A stretch of DNA of 64,000 nt from Vreelandella sedimenti. Lineage in GTDB: Bacteria > Pseudomonadota > Gammaproteobacteria > Pseudomonadales > Halomonadaceae. Positions 8,349 through 17,542 of this stretch are shown piece by piece; within the stretch, counting starts at the first letter, position 1; every line of letters starts with the position of its first letter. The notes under the pieces are model-generated. The model was not told the DNA's origin. It ran no database searches and was given only the letters and a program-made list of their open reading frames with translations. Location: positions 142,463 to 206,462 of the forward strand of contig NZ_JACCGK010000009.1 in assembly GCF_013416325.1 (NCBI RefSeq). Direction: 5' to 3'. The translations under genes were made by a program, and so were the position numbers.

Positions 8349-9215
8349 ATGACAACATTAAGTTCCAAAACCGCAGCGCCACGCTCGGTGTCAGGGTGGC
8401 GGTCGGCGCAAAGCAAGCGCATCTTGCTGACGCTTTTGGGGTGGTCGGTGGCGCTGGTGATCTTCTTTCCGATTTTCTGGATGATCCTGACTGGCTTTAA
8501 AACGGAAACAGCGGCGATTGCCGACCCCTCGCTGATTTTTTCGCCCACCTTAGAGAGCTACCAGGATGTGCACGCGCGTTCCGGCTATGCACGCTTTGCG
8601 CTCAACAGCGTTGCGGTGGCATTTGGCTCAACGTTCTTCGCGCTGCTGATTGCGATTCCTTCAGCCTACGCCATGGCCTTTTTGCCCACTAAACGCACCA
8701 AAGGCACGCTGCTGTGGATGCTCTCCACCAAGATGCTGCCCTCGGTGGGCGTGCTGGTGCCGATTTATCTGATCTTCCGAGACACCGGGCTGCTCGACAC
8801 TCGCACCGGGCTAATCATCATCTATACCTTGATGAATCTGCCGATTGTGGTGTGGATGCTCTACACCTTCTTTAAAGATATGCCCAAAGACATTCTTGAA
8901 GCAGGGCGTATGGACGGTGCCTCAACCCTCCAGGAAGTGTTCTTTCTGCTGCTGCCGCTCACGCTGCCGGGTATCGCCTCAACGGGCCTTCTATCGGTCA
9001 TTTTGAGTTGGAACGAGGCGTTTTGGAGTCTCAACCTAACGACCTCAAATGCCGCGCCGTTAACCGCCTATATCGCCTCATTCTCAAGCCCTGAGGGGCT
9101 GTTCTGGGCCAAATTGTCCGCCGCTTCCACCATGGCGATTGCGCCGATTTTGATACTTGGTTGGATGACCCAAAAACAAATGGTACGTGGCCTGACCTTT
9201 GGTGCCGTCAAGTAA
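8349..9215 (+). CDS. smoG: Polyol ABC transporter permease (SmoG/MtlG-type)
   Basis: Second inner-membrane permease, MalG-like, 288 residues. Hydrophobic segments begin with LLTLLGWSVALVIFFPIFWM. The MalG hallmark LKTE/FKTE appears as ILTGFKTETAA, and the EAA loop is ILEAGRMDGASTLQEVFFLLLPLTLPG. A TTG at 8328 is in frame, but TGGGAG at 8335-8340 points to the ATG at 8349. It heterodimerises with the upstream permease. The C-terminal segment QMVRGLTFGAVK is typical of this family. Confidence 0.9.
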   Translation: MTTLSSKTAAPRSVSGWRSAQSKRILLTLLGWSVALVIFFPIFWMILTGFKTETAAIADPSLIFSPTLESYQDVHARSGYARFALNSVAVAFGSTFFALLIAIPSAYAMAFLPTKRTKGTLLWMLSTKMLPSVGVLVPIYLIFRDTGLLDTRTGLIIIYTLMNLPIVVWMLYTFFKDMPKDILEAGRMDGASTLQEVFFLLLPLTLPGIASTGLLSVILSWNEAFWSLNLTTSNAAPLTAYIASFSSPEGLFWAKLSAASTMAIAPILILGWMTQKQMVRGLTFGAVK

Positions 9216-9227
9216 AGGATATTCCTC

Positions 9228-10379
9228 ATGGCAACACTACAACTGAACAATATTACCAAGCGTTTCGGCGACACCGAGGTGATCAAAGGCATCGACCTTG
9301 AGGTCAATGACCGAGAATTTGTGGTCTTCGTTGGCCCCTCCGGCTGCGGTAAATCGACCCTGATGCGGATGATCGCCGGGCTGGAAAGCGCTACCGACGG
9401 TGATATTTTGATCGACGGACAGCGCATCAATGACGTCGGCCCCGCCGACCGCGGCCTCGCCATGGTATTTCAGAGCTACGCGCTTTACCCACATATGACG
9501 GTTGAGGGCAACATGGGCTTCAGTATGCGCCTGGCCGGAGTGCCCAAGGAGGAACGTCGCGCCAAGGTGCTGGAGGCGGCCAAAATTCTGCAGCTGGAGC
9601 CGCTGTTAGATCGCAAGCCCAAAGCGCTCTCCGGCGGTCAGCGCCAGCGTGTGGCGATTGGTCGTGCGATTGTACGTAACCCCAGCATCTTCCTTTTTGA
9701 CGAGCCGCTCTCCAACCTGGATGCCGCGCTGCGGGTGCAGATGCGTATCGAGCTGGCGCGTCTGCACGATGAGCTGGACGCCACCATGATCTACGTCACC
9801 CACGACCAGATCGAAGCCATGACCATGGCAGATAAAATCGTCGTGCTCCACGACGGCGTGGTCGAGCAGGTGGGCTCGCCAATGGCGCTCTATCACCACC
9901 CGCGCAATCGCTTTGTAGCGGGCTTTATTGGCTCACCGAAAATGAATTTTCTACCGGTGACGTTGACCGGGGTAACGGCTGAAGGCGTAGCGATTCGTCT
10001 ACCCGGTGGCGGAGAGCGCAGCGTGCCGGTCGACGGTGCGCACTTGGATGCTAACGCCACCCTTGAGCTGGGTGTTCGCCCAGAACACTTGGTACTTGAT
10101 GAACAAGGGCCGCTGAGTGGGCAGATCAAAGTGCTTGAGCGCCTCGGCGGTCAAACCTCGCTCTACGTTCAAATGGACGATGAGCTGATCACTATTATGG
10201 CTGATGGCGACGTGGCCTACCGGGTCAACGATACCGTGCGTTTCGGCTTTGCCCCCGAGCGCGCTCACCTGTTTGACGCAGGCGGGCTAGCCCTGCCTAG
10301 CTTGCAGCAGCATCCGCTAGCGGGGCTGACCCGCCATGACAACCGCGCCCCTGGCTCGTCTTCTGAGGAGCCTGCATGA
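9228..10379 (+). CDS. smoK: ABC transporter ATP-binding protein, UgpC/MalK type
   Basis: Cytoplasmic ATPase of 383 residues that powers polyol import. Walker A is GPSGCGKST at residues 36-44. The signature is LSGGQRQRVAIGRAIVRNP, Walker B is IFLFDEPLSNLDA and the switch histidine is in YVTHDQIEAMT. The C-terminal OB-type (TOBE/MalK regulatory) domain begins near residue 235 (GSPKMNFLPV) and contains LGVRPEHL. The ribosome site AAAGGA precedes the ATG. Its stop codon overlaps the start of the HAD phosphatase gene by 4 bases (ATGA), so the two are translationally coupled. Confidence 0.93.
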   Translation: MATLQLNNITKRFGDTEVIKGIDLEVNDREFVVFVGPSGCGKSTLMRMIAGLESATDGDILIDGQRINDVGPADRGLAMVFQSYALYPHMTVEGNMGFSMRLAGVPKEERRAKVLEAAKILQLEPLLDRKPKALSGGQRQRVAIGRAIVRNPSIFLFDEPLSNLDAALRVQMRIELARLHDELDATMIYVTHDQIEAMTMADKIVVLHDGVVEQVGSPMALYHHPRNRFVAGFIGSPKMNFLPVTLTGVTAEGVAIRLPGGGERSVPVDGAHLDANATLELGVRPEHLVLDEQGPLSGQIKVLERLGGQTSLYVQMDDELITIMADGDVAYRVNDTVRFGFAPERAHLFDAGGLALPSLQQHPLAGLTRHDNRAPGSSSEEPA

Positions 10380-11059
10380 GGACGTTAATCTTTGACTGCG
10401 ATGGCGTGCTGGTCGACAGCGAGGCTCTTGCGGAAGGCACACTGGTGGAGTACCTCTCCCGCTGGCTGCCCGATTTGAATATTGACCAGGAATTAGGCCA
10501 AGCGCTGGGGATGACCACGGCGGCTATTCTTGCTCATCTCGAAGCATTAAGCGCCCACATACTGCCATTAGACGCCACCGAGCAGGTGGATACCGCTATC
10601 GAGGCCCGCTTGGCGCAGGAGCTTAAAGCTATCGACGGTGCCGATAAGGCGGTTCGTGGCATTACCTTGGAAAAGGCGGTGGTTTCCAACAGTCGGCGCA
10701 GTCGCGTATTGGCATCACTGGCAAGCACTGGGTTGGCCGATGCGTTTGGCGAGGTGCCCATTTTTACCGCTGAGCAGGTAGCACACCCCAAGCCCGACCC
10801 CGCACTCTATCGATTGGCGGCATCTCACTTAGGCCAAATGCCGCGGGACTGCCTAGTGGTAGAAGATAGCGTGGCCGGGGTGACGGCCGCCCGTGCCGCG
10901 GGAATGTGCGTGATTGGGTTTGTCGGCGCCAGCCATGTGGATGTTGATCAAGCGGCGCGCCTTACTCAAGTCGGTGCCTGGCGTATTTTAGAGCATATGC
11001 ATGGCCTGGAAGCCTTGGTGGACGAGTGGCAAGCCAAGGCTTCCAGCTTTTCGCCTTAA
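10376..11059 (+). CDS. HAD-IA family hydrolase (sugar/polyol-phosphate phosphatase-like)
   Basis: 227-residue haloacid-dehalogenase-type phosphatase. Motif I is FDCDGVLVDSE with Asp7 and Asp9. Motif II is VVSNSRRSR, the motif III lysine is in HPKPDPALY, and motif IV is VVEDSVAGVTAA. The cap sits between motifs I and II as in subfamily IA (beta-phosphoglucomutase/phosphoglycolate type). Its place between the ATPase and the dehydrogenases suggests removal of phosphate from a sugar or polyol phosphate, either as a substrate or to relieve phosphate-stress intermediates. Such a role is inferred. GGAG precedes the ATG inside the upstream coding region. Confidence 0.85.
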   Translation: MRTLIFDCDGVLVDSEALAEGTLVEYLSRWLPDLNIDQELGQALGMTTAAILAHLEALSAHILPLDATEQVDTAIEARLAQELKAIDGADKAVRGITLEKAVVSNSRRSRVLASLASTGLADAFGEVPIFTAEQVAHPKPDPALYRLAASHLGQMPRDCLVVEDSVAGVTAARAAGMCVIGFVGASHVDVDQAARLTQVGAWRILEHMHGLEALVDEWQAKASSFSP

Positions 11060-11072
11060 CGAGAGCATGATG

Positions 11073-11858
11073 ATGAAACTAAACAATAAAATCGCGGTGA
11101 TTACCGGCGGCGCGCGGGGTATCGGCTTGGCTATTGCCCAGCGTTATTTAAGCGAAGGCGCCAGCGTGGTAGTGGCAGATATTGATCGGGCCGCTATCGA
11201 TGATGCTTTAGCGACGCTGCAGCAGCAGGCGCCTGCCGAAAAAGTGATGGGGGTCGAGCTGAATGTCTGCGATCAGACATCGATTGATGCCATGGTCAAA
11301 ACGGTAATAGAGCGCTTCAGTGGTATCGATATTTTGGTCAACAACGCCGCTATCTTCGATATGGCGCCGGTACTTGAGGTGACCGAGGAAAGCTTCGATA
11401 AGCAGTTTGCGGTCAATACCAAAGGCATGTTTTTTACCTTGCAGGCGGTAGCCCGTTCGATGGTGGCCCGTGGTCAGGGGGGTAAAATTATCAATATGGC
11501 CTCCCAGGCAGGTCGACGAGGTGAAGCCCTGGTAAGTGTTTACTGCGCCAGCAAAGCGGCCGTCATCAGCCTTACCCAGTCCAGCGGTTTGGATCTAATC
11601 AAACACTGTATCAACGTTAACGGCATCTCCCCAGGCGTGGTGGATACGCCGATGTGGGAACAGGTCGACGCGCTGTTTGCCCGTTTTGAAAACCGCCCGC
11701 TCGGTGAGAAGAAGCGCTTGGTGGGCGAGGCGGTGCCGTTTGGGCGTATGGGGCTTCCCGAAGACCACACCGGTGCGGCGCTGTTTTTGGCCAGCCAAGA
11801 CAGTGATTACGTGGTCGCCCAGACGCTCAATGTCGATGGCGGCAACTGGATGAGCTGA
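11073..11858 (+). CDS. smoS: SDR family polyol dehydrogenase (sorbitol dehydrogenase-like, SmoS type)
   Basis: Short-chain dehydrogenase, about 261 residues, probably oxidising D-sorbitol to D-fructose or a related polyol to its ketose with NAD. The cofactor motif is TGGARGIG near the N-terminus. NNAA follows, and the catalytic Ser, Tyr and Lys are visible in INMASQAG and SVYCASKAA. The family ending TLNVDGGNWMS is present. Three consecutive ATGs occur at 11067, 11070 and 11073. The third is best spaced from GAGAG at 11061 and is chosen here. The open frame extends further upstream into the HAD gene and is not used. Substrate is inferred from the cluster. Confidence 0.87.
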   Translation: MKLNNKIAVITGGARGIGLAIAQRYLSEGASVVVADIDRAAIDDALATLQQQAPAEKVMGVELNVCDQTSIDAMVKTVIERFSGIDILVNNAAIFDMAPVLEVTEESFDKQFAVNTKGMFFTLQAVARSMVARGQGGKIINMASQAGRRGEALVSVYCASKAAVISLTQSSGLDLIKHCINVNGISPGVVDTPMWEQVDALFARFENRPLGEKKRLVGEAVPFGRMGLPEDHTGAALFLASQDSDYVVAQTLNVDGGNWMS

Positions 11859-11865
11859 GGTGGCC

Positions 11866-12486
11866 ATGACCCCTGATCTTGATGCCTTAGCACAACAGAT
11901 TATTTATGCCGCCGAAGGCGCCACGCGCTATCTGGTCGCACTGGCAGGGCCGCCGGGGGCGGGGAAATCCTATCGCAGTGCTCAGCTCTGCGATGCGATT
12001 AATCAGCGCCTGCCAGGGCAAGCGGAGCTAGTGCCCATGGATGGCTATCACTTCGATAACGCTGTGCTGGGCGAGCAGCAGGTGCCGGTAAAAGGCGCGC
12101 CCCATACCTTCGATGTAGAGGGGCTGCGCTGCGACCTCGAACGCATCCGCCAAGGGGCTCATCCGGTAGCGGTACCGGTTTTTGACCGCCCGTTGGATCT
12201 AGCCCGTGCCGGTGGACGACTGATCACCCTTGAGCAGCGCATCGTCATTGTCGAGGGCAACTACCTGCTGCTTGACCGCTCCCCCTGGCGCGAACTGCGA
12301 CCGCTGTTTGATTGGACACTATTTCTAGACGTCGATGACGTCGTGCTGATTGATCGACTGATCAATCGCTGGCTTGAGATGGGCCAGGATCGCACCGGTG
12401 CGCTGGAGCGCACCCACCACAAAGACATGCTTAACGCTCAATTAGTGAAGAGTTGCTGTTTAACGCCTGACCAGCGCTGGCGCTAG
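11866..12486 (+). CDS. P-loop nucleoside/sugar kinase-like protein
   Basis: 206-residue P-loop phosphotransferase of the uridine-kinase/pantothenate-kinase-like group. Walker A is ALAGPPGAGKSYRSA near residue 30. The DGYHFDN motif and the IVIVEGNYLLLDRSPW segment (Walker-B-like) are typical of the family that includes the fructose kinase FrcK of rhizobia. In this operon it could phosphorylate the ketose made by the dehydrogenases (fructose), which would otherwise lack a kinase here. That is inference. GAGGTGG upstream favours the ATG at 11866 over the GTG at 11860. Confidence 0.78.
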   Translation: MTPDLDALAQQIIYAAEGATRYLVALAGPPGAGKSYRSAQLCDAINQRLPGQAELVPMDGYHFDNAVLGEQQVPVKGAPHTFDVEGLRCDLERIRQGAHPVAVPVFDRPLDLARAGGRLITLEQRIVIVEGNYLLLDRSPWRELRPLFDWTLFLDVDDVVLIDRLINRWLEMGQDRTGALERTHHKDMLNAQLVKSCCLTPDQRWR

Positions 12487-12588
12487 TACTTTGTGTTAGC
12501 CCCTTTGTGTTTGCCCATTGATAGCGCCACTTGTTACCTGTCTTTATTCACCCCCATCGCGCCAAGAAGGCCTTGGCTGGAGAGTCCC

Positions 12589-14094
12589 ATGACCCGACTT
12601 AACAATCACAACCTGGGCACGCTAACCGATGATGTTGCTAATCCTAATTACGTTGCCAAACCTCAATATGACCGCAAGACGCTCACCCCCGGCATCGTAC
12701 ATATTGGGGTGGGCGGCTTTCACCGCGCCCACCAAGCGATGTATCTGGATGCATTAATGAACCAGGGCGAGGCGCTGGATTGGGGGATTGTTGGCGTAGG
12801 CGTGATGCCTGGCGACAAACGTATGCGGCAGGCGCTGGCAGCGCAGGACTATCTGTATACCCTGGTGGTCAAACACCCCGATGGCCAGTATGAGCCGCGG
12901 GTTATTGGTAGTATGGTGAATTACCTGTTTGCACCGGAAGACACCGAGGCAGTTATCGAGCAGATGGCCGATCCGGCGATTCGCATTGTGTCATTGACGG
13001 TGACCGAAGGCGGCTACAATTTTCACCCGGTGAGCGGCGAATTCAACCTCGATAATCCCCAGGTGCGCGCCGACCTTGCTAATCCCACCCAGCCCACCAC
13101 CAGCTTCGGGCTGGTGGTGGAAGCGCTTGCCCGCCGCCGTGCGCGAGGCATTGCGCCCTTTACCGTTATGTCCTGCGATAATATTCAAGGTAACGGCGAT
13201 GTCGCTAAACGCATGTTTGGCGCCTACGCCCAAGCACGGGACGCCGAGTTAGGCGCCTGGCTTGCCCGTGAGGTGGCGTTTCCCAACGCTATGGTGGATC
13301 GCATTACCCCGGTGACGTCGCCCACGGATATTGATGAACTGAGTCAGCGCTTTGGGGTAGAGGACGCCTGGCCGGTGGTATGCGAACCCTTTACCCAGTG
13401 GGTGTTGGAAGATCACTTCCCCCTTGGGCGTCCGGCGTTTGATAAAGTGGGTGTCCAAGTCGTGGAGGATGTGGAACCCTACGAACTGATGAAGCTGCGC
13501 CTGCTCAACGCCAGTCACCAGGCATTGACCTATTTTGGCTATTTAGCCGGATATCGCTACGCCCATGAGGTGTGCCAAGATCCGCTATTCGTTGATTTTT
13601 TACTGGGCTATATGCGCGAAGAGGGCACGCCGACTTTGGCGCCGGTACCGGGGGTTGATTTGGAAACCTACCGATTAACGCTGATTGAGCGCTTCGCCAA
13701 CCCGCAAATCAAAGATACCCTGGCACGGCTCTGCGCCGAGAGTTCTGACCGCATTCCTAAATGGCTAGTGCCGGTGATTCGCCAACAGTTGGCCCAGGGT
13801 GGTGAAATAGAGCGCAGCGCCGCCGTGGTGGCCAGCTGGGCGCGCTACGCTGAAGGGGTCGACGAGCAGGGCCAGACCATTGAGATCGTCGATCGCTTGA
13901 AAGCGTCGTTAATGGCGATTGCTGCGGAGAACCGCCAACGGCCGACGGCCTTTATCGAAAACCGCGAGTTGTTTGGTGACTTAATCGACAGCACTCGCTT
14001 TGTTGAAGCCTATTTAGCGGCCCTTAGTTCACTGCACGAACGTGGCGCACGCGCTACGCTAGAGGGTCTGGCGTCGTCCAAAGGAACAGTGTGA
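12589..14094 (+). CDS. Mannitol dehydrogenase family protein (mannitol/D-arabitol 2- or 4-dehydrogenase)
   Basis: Polyol-specific long-chain dehydrogenase of 501 residues, the normal size of MtlD/MtlK. The N-terminal cofactor-binding region reads VHIGVGGFHRAHQAMYLD. The catalytic segment with the family lysine and following Asn-xx-His is at MKLRLLNASHQALTYFGYL. It oxidises a polyol such as D-mannitol to fructose or D-arabitol to xylulose with NAD. The presence of xylulokinase immediately downstream makes D-arabitol a strong candidate. The frame runs upstream to 12493 but GGAGAG before 12589 fixes the start. The last 4 bases overlap xylB (ATGA), implying coupling. Confidence 0.9.
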   Translation: MTRLNNHNLGTLTDDVANPNYVAKPQYDRKTLTPGIVHIGVGGFHRAHQAMYLDALMNQGEALDWGIVGVGVMPGDKRMRQALAAQDYLYTLVVKHPDGQYEPRVIGSMVNYLFAPEDTEAVIEQMADPAIRIVSLTVTEGGYNFHPVSGEFNLDNPQVRADLANPTQPTTSFGLVVEALARRRARGIAPFTVMSCDNIQGNGDVAKRMFGAYAQARDAELGAWLAREVAFPNAMVDRITPVTSPTDIDELSQRFGVEDAWPVVCEPFTQWVLEDHFPLGRPAFDKVGVQVVEDVEPYELMKLRLLNASHQALTYFGYLAGYRYAHEVCQDPLFVDFLLGYMREEGTPTLAPVPGVDLETYRLTLIERFANPQIKDTLARLCAESSDRIPKWLVPVIRQQLAQGGEIERSAAVVASWARYAEGVDEQGQTIEIVDRLKASLMAIAAENRQRPTAFIENRELFGDLIDSTRFVEAYLAALSSLHERGARATLEGLASSKGTV

Positions 14095-15581
14095 TGTATA
14101 TCGGGGTAGATTGCGGAACCCAAAGTACCAAGGTGGTGGTGGTCGACGTTGAACGAGGCATGATCCTGTCGGAAGCAAGCCGGCCCCATCGCTTGGAAGA
14201 AAGCGAAAATGGCCGCCGTGAGCAAGCTCCGGCCGAGTGGTTGGCGGCCCTGAAAGGCGCATTTTTTGCCGCCCTTGATAAAGCCGGGGTCTCGGCGAGT
14301 GAGGTGCGTGGTATCGGCGTTTCCGGCCAGCAGCACGGTATGGTGGCGCTGGATGCGGATGGTGCACCGGTCTACCCCGCCAAGCTGTGGTGCGATACCG
14401 AAACCAGCGCGCAGAATGCTGAATTGGTTGCCCGTCTGGGCGGTGAAGCGGGCTGCCTGGAAAAATTGGGGTTAGTGCTGCAAACCGGCTATACCGCCTC
14501 CAAGGTTGCTTGGCTGCGTGAGCATCACCCAGATGCGTACTACCGTATTGAGAGCTTGTTATTACCCCACGACTATCTCAATTTTTGGCTCACCGGTGAG
14601 CGGGTCACCGAAGCGGGCGATGCCTCGGGTACTGGCTACTTCGATACCCGCAAACGCTGCTGGCAGTTGCAAGTATTTGAGGAAATAGCTCCCGAGCTAG
14701 ACCCAGCACGGGTGCTGCCCCGTTTGCTGGAAGCCCATGAGCCGGTTGGCATGGTGCGCCAAGTAGTCGCACGTGAGCTGGGCCTTGGCGATCAGGTTGT
14801 TGTCTCTTCGGGTGGCGGTGACAATATGCTGGGCGCCATTGGCACCGGCAATATTACCCCAGGGTTGATCACGCTGAGCTTGGGCACCTCCGGCACCGTT
14901 TGCGCTTATTCTGCTACGCCGGTCGAGTGCGATAACGCCATGGTCGCCAACTTCTGCTCCAGCACCGGTGGCTGGTTGCCGCTGATCTGTACGATGAATG
15001 TTACTTCGGCCACCACGCGGGTGCGCGAGCTGTTTGGCTTGGATCTGGCAGCCTTTGGCGAGCAAGTGGCCAGCGCGCCGATAGGCGCCGAGGGCGTTAC
15101 CGTATTGCCGTTTTTCAACGGCGAGCGAGTGCCGATGCTGCCCGACGCCTCCGCGGACTTTCTTGGCCTGACCAGTTTGAATACCACCCAGGCTAATTTG
15201 TGCCGGGCCGTAGTGGAAGGGGCCACTTTCGGGCTACGCTATGGGCTGGAATTATTGGGCGATTTAACCGCCGGCGCCAGCCAGATTCGTTTGATCGGTG
15301 GCGGCGCTAACAGCCCCGTTTGGCGCCAGATGGTCGCGGACATTACCGGTACCCAGGTGATTTGTCCTGAGATTACCGATGCGGCCGCGCTTGGTGCCGC
15401 AGTACAGGTGGCCTGGTGCGACCAGCGTTCAGAGGGCGTAACCCTGGAAGCGCTGTGTGAAAGATTAGTCCACTTGGATGCGCAGTCACTTGCGGATCCC
15501 CATCCTGAGCGAGTGGCCGAGTACCAACCGATTTATATGCGCTACTGCGCAGCACTTGAACAACGCCATGGCGGCGCTTAA
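14091..15581 (+). CDS. xylB: Xylulokinase
   Basis: FGGY-family carbohydrate kinase, 496 residues, phosphorylating D-xylulose to xylulose 5-phosphate. N-terminal ATPase phosphate-1 motif is [25 protein letters not shown] with WCDTET marks the xylulokinase subgroup. The phosphate-2/adenosine region is SLGTSGTV and the C-terminal FGGY element is [20 protein letters not shown]. It overlaps the polyol dehydrogenase gene by 4 bases. It corresponds in position to mtlY of Pseudomonas mtl operons and supports ketopentose flow into the pentose phosphate pathway. Confidence 0.93.
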   Translation: MMYIGVDCGTQSTKVVVVDVERGMILSEASRPHRLEESENGRREQAPAEWLAALKGAFFAALDKAGVSASEVRGIGVSGQQHGMVALDADGAPVYPAKLWCDTETSAQNAELVARLGGEAGCLEKLGLVLQTGYTASKVAWLREHHPDAYYRIESLLLPHDYLNFWLTGERVTEAGDASGTGYFDTRKRCWQLQVFEEIAPELDPARVLPRLLEAHEPVGMVRQVVARELGLGDQVVVSSGGGDNMLGAIGTGNITPGLITLSLGTSGTVCAYSATPVECDNAMVANFCSSTGGWLPLICTMNVTSATTRVRELFGLDLAAFGEQVASAPIGAEGVTVLPFFNGERVPMLPDASADFLGLTSLNTTQANLCRAVVEGATFGLRYGLELLGDLTAGASQIRLIGGGANSPVWRQMVADITGTQVICPEITDAAALGAAVQVAWCDQRSEGVTLEALCERLVHLDAQSLADPHPERVAEYQPIYMRYCAALEQRHGGA

Positions 15582-15601
15582 AAGCATATCAAGGAGATTT
15601 T

Positions 15602-16555
15602 ATGACCAGCCAACTGCAACAGCTAAAGCAACATTCGCTTGTCGTCGCCGACACCGGTGATCTTGAGGCTATTCGCCGCTACCAGCCGCAGGATGCCACC
15701 ACTAACCCATCACTACTGCTCAAGGCGTTTAGTCTGTCCGGTTATCAAGCGCTGATCGACGAAGAGCTGAGCAATGTAAAAGCCTCTGTTGGCAGCCGTG
15801 AAGAGCAGGTCAAACATGCCGTTGACCGCTTGGCGGTGGCCATGGGCAGTGAAATTTCCGCCGTTGTACCGGGGCGTGTTTCCACCGAAGTGGCGGCCCG
15901 TTTGTCGTTTGATACCCAGGCCAGCATTGCCAAAGCTCACGAGTTAATCGAGCTGTACGATGCCCGCGGCGTGTCACGTGACCGCGTGCTAATCAAGCTT
16001 GCGTCTACCTGGGAAGGCATTCGCGCCGCTGAGGTGCTCGAACGCGAAGGTATTCAGTGCAACCTGACGCTGCTGTTCAGCGCTGCCCAGGCCCAGGCAT
16101 GTTTTGATGCCGGGGTGTTTCTGATCTCACCCTTCGTGGGCCGCGTGACCGATTGGTACAAAAAAGAGACCGGTAACGACTACACGTCGGAAAACGACCC
16201 GGGTGTTAAGTTTGTTCAAGGCGTTTGTCAGCGTGCCAACCAGGGCGGCTACGACACCGTGGTAATGGGCGCAAGCTTCCGTAATACCGGGCAGGTACTT
16301 GCACTGGCAGGCTGCCCCAGGCTGACCATTTCGCCTGCCTTATTAGAAGAGCTGGATGCCGCCGAAGGCAGCGTTGCTGCGCAAATCCAAGCGGGTGAAG
16401 GCAGTGGCAAGCCTACCGAGCCATTGAACGAAGCCGCTTTCCGCTGGGGCCACAATCAAGATGCCATGGCCAACGATAAGCTGGCCGAGGGCATCCGCCG
16501 CTTCCACGACGATCAGCTTGAGTTAGAGAGCCTGATCGATAAGCGGTTAGGCTGA
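15602..16555 (+). CDS. tal: Transaldolase (TalB type)
   Basis: Class I aldolase of the pentose phosphate pathway, 317 residues, the length of E. coli TalB. The Schiff-base lysine is Lys132 in [12 protein letters not shown], at the same position as in TalB. The N-terminal [14 protein letters not shown] and [13 protein letters not shown] are diagnostic. AAGGAG precedes the ATG. Its place after xylulokinase shows that the cluster brings its own enzyme for recycling pentose phosphates to fructose 6-phosphate and erythrose 4-phosphate. It is followed by a 15-bp hairpin. Confidence 0.96.
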   Translation: MTSQLQQLKQHSLVVADTGDLEAIRRYQPQDATTNPSLLLKAFSLSGYQALIDEELSNVKASVGSREEQVKHAVDRLAVAMGSEISAVVPGRVSTEVAARLSFDTQASIAKAHELIELYDARGVSRDRVLIKLASTWEGIRAAEVLEREGIQCNLTLLFSAAQAQACFDAGVFLISPFVGRVTDWYKKETGNDYTSENDPGVKFVQGVCQRANQGGYDTVVMGASFRNTGQVLALAGCPRLTISPALLEELDAAEGSVAAQIQAGEGSGKPTEPLNEAAFRWGHNQDAMANDKLAEGIRRFHDDQLELESLIDKRLG

Positions 16556-16581
16556 AATATAAGCTAGCGCATAGCTTAAGC

Positions 16582-16615
16582 GCGTCGGGGTTAGGGGGCG
16601 CCCTAACCCCGACGC
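16582..16615 (+). terminator. Strong hairpin after the transaldolase gene
   Basis: Perfect 15-bp inverted repeat (arms 16582-16596 and 16601-16615, GCGTCGGGGTTAGGG and complement) with a 4-base loop. No long T-run follows (CGTTATA). It may terminate inefficiently or stabilise the 3' end. It marks the end of the polyol operon proper. Confidence 0.55.
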
Positions 16616-16647
16616 CGTTATACATTCGGGTACAGGGAGAAAACCTT

Positions 16648-17490
16648 ATGGATGCCACCCTGAGCCAACTGTTGGAATCTATCGAATTAACCCCCGTTGG
16701 CGGTTTGCAGTCGCTCAGTGGGGGTGACATTGCTGCTGTATACCGCCTGGAGACCCGCCAGGGGCAGGTGGTGATTAAACACGACGATATGGCGCGGCTG
16801 CGTGGCGAAGCCGAAGGGCTGCGTGCGTTGCGTGGCGCCTGTTCATCGCTGGTAGTGCCAGAGGTGTTAGGTTTGGCAGAAGGCTGGCTGGTCATTGAGT
16901 CGTTGGACACCTTGCCCGCTGGGCCGAAGAGCGAAGCGGCGCTTGGCGAAGGGCTGCGCGGTTTGCACAGCGTGATTGGCGATGCCCACGGCTGGCATCA
17001 GGATAACGCCTGCGGGCGCACACCCCAGCCGAATGCCCCGCTCAGCGACGGCCGGGCCTTTCAACGCGAGCGCCGCTTACTCCCTTTGTGTGAGGCGGGC
17101 CACCAGCGTGGGTTATTGGATAGCGAGCTGCGTGGCCGTATCGAACGCTTGGCCTACGATTTGGAGCGTTGGCTGCCCGATGCACCGCCTAGCTTGCTGC
17201 ACGGTGATTTGTGGTCGGGGAATGTGCTCTTCGCTACAAAGGGGCCAGCGATCATTGATCCGGCAGTTTATCGCCACTACCCAGAAGTGGATGTGGCGAT
17301 GTTAACGCTATTTGGCTCTCCAGGGGAGGCGTTTTTTGACGCCTACTGGGATGGCGACGCCCCGACCGACTGGCCGAGGCGTGAAGCCCTGTTTCAGCTT
17401 TACCCGCTGCTGAATCACCTGCTGCTGTTCGGTGCCGGTTATCGTTCTGCGGTTGAACGCTGCGTAGCGAGGCTTGAGTCCTTCGCTTGA
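16648..17490 (+). CDS. Fructosamine kinase family protein
   Basis: 280-residue protein of the fructosamine/ketosamine-3-kinase family (aminoglycoside-phosphotransferase-like fold), which phosphorylates protein- or amino-acid-bound ketosamines so that they decompose. The ATP-binding start is SLSGGDIAAVYRLE with the lysine in VVIKHDD. The catalytic loop is LLHGDLWSGNVLF and the metal Asp is in AIIDPAVYRHYPEVDVAM, which is the family signature. GGGAG precedes the ATG. It follows the polyol cluster, where intracellular fructose could glycate proteins. A protein-deglycation role fits but is inferred. Confidence 0.9.
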   Translation: MDATLSQLLESIELTPVGGLQSLSGGDIAAVYRLETRQGQVVIKHDDMARLRGEAEGLRALRGACSSLVVPEVLGLAEGWLVIESLDTLPAGPKSEAALGEGLRGLHSVIGDAHGWHQDNACGRTPQPNAPLSDGRAFQRERRLLPLCEAGHQRGLLDSELRGRIERLAYDLERWLPDAPPSLLHGDLWSGNVLFATKGPAIIDPAVYRHYPEVDVAMLTLFGSPGEAFFDAYWDGDAPTDWPRREALFQLYPLLNHLLLFGAGYRSAVERCVARLESFA

Positions 17491-17500
17491 ACTACCAGTG

Positions 17501-17533
17501 CTTATGTTTTATCAGGACTTATGTTTTATCAGG
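17501..17533. repeat. Tandem 16-bp direct repeat
   Basis: CTTATGTTTTATCAGG occurs twice, at 17501-17516 and 17518-17533, separated by one base. It lies between the convergent fructosamine-kinase and cyanase genes. No function is evident. Confidence 0.7.
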
Positions 17534-17542
17534 GCATAGATT

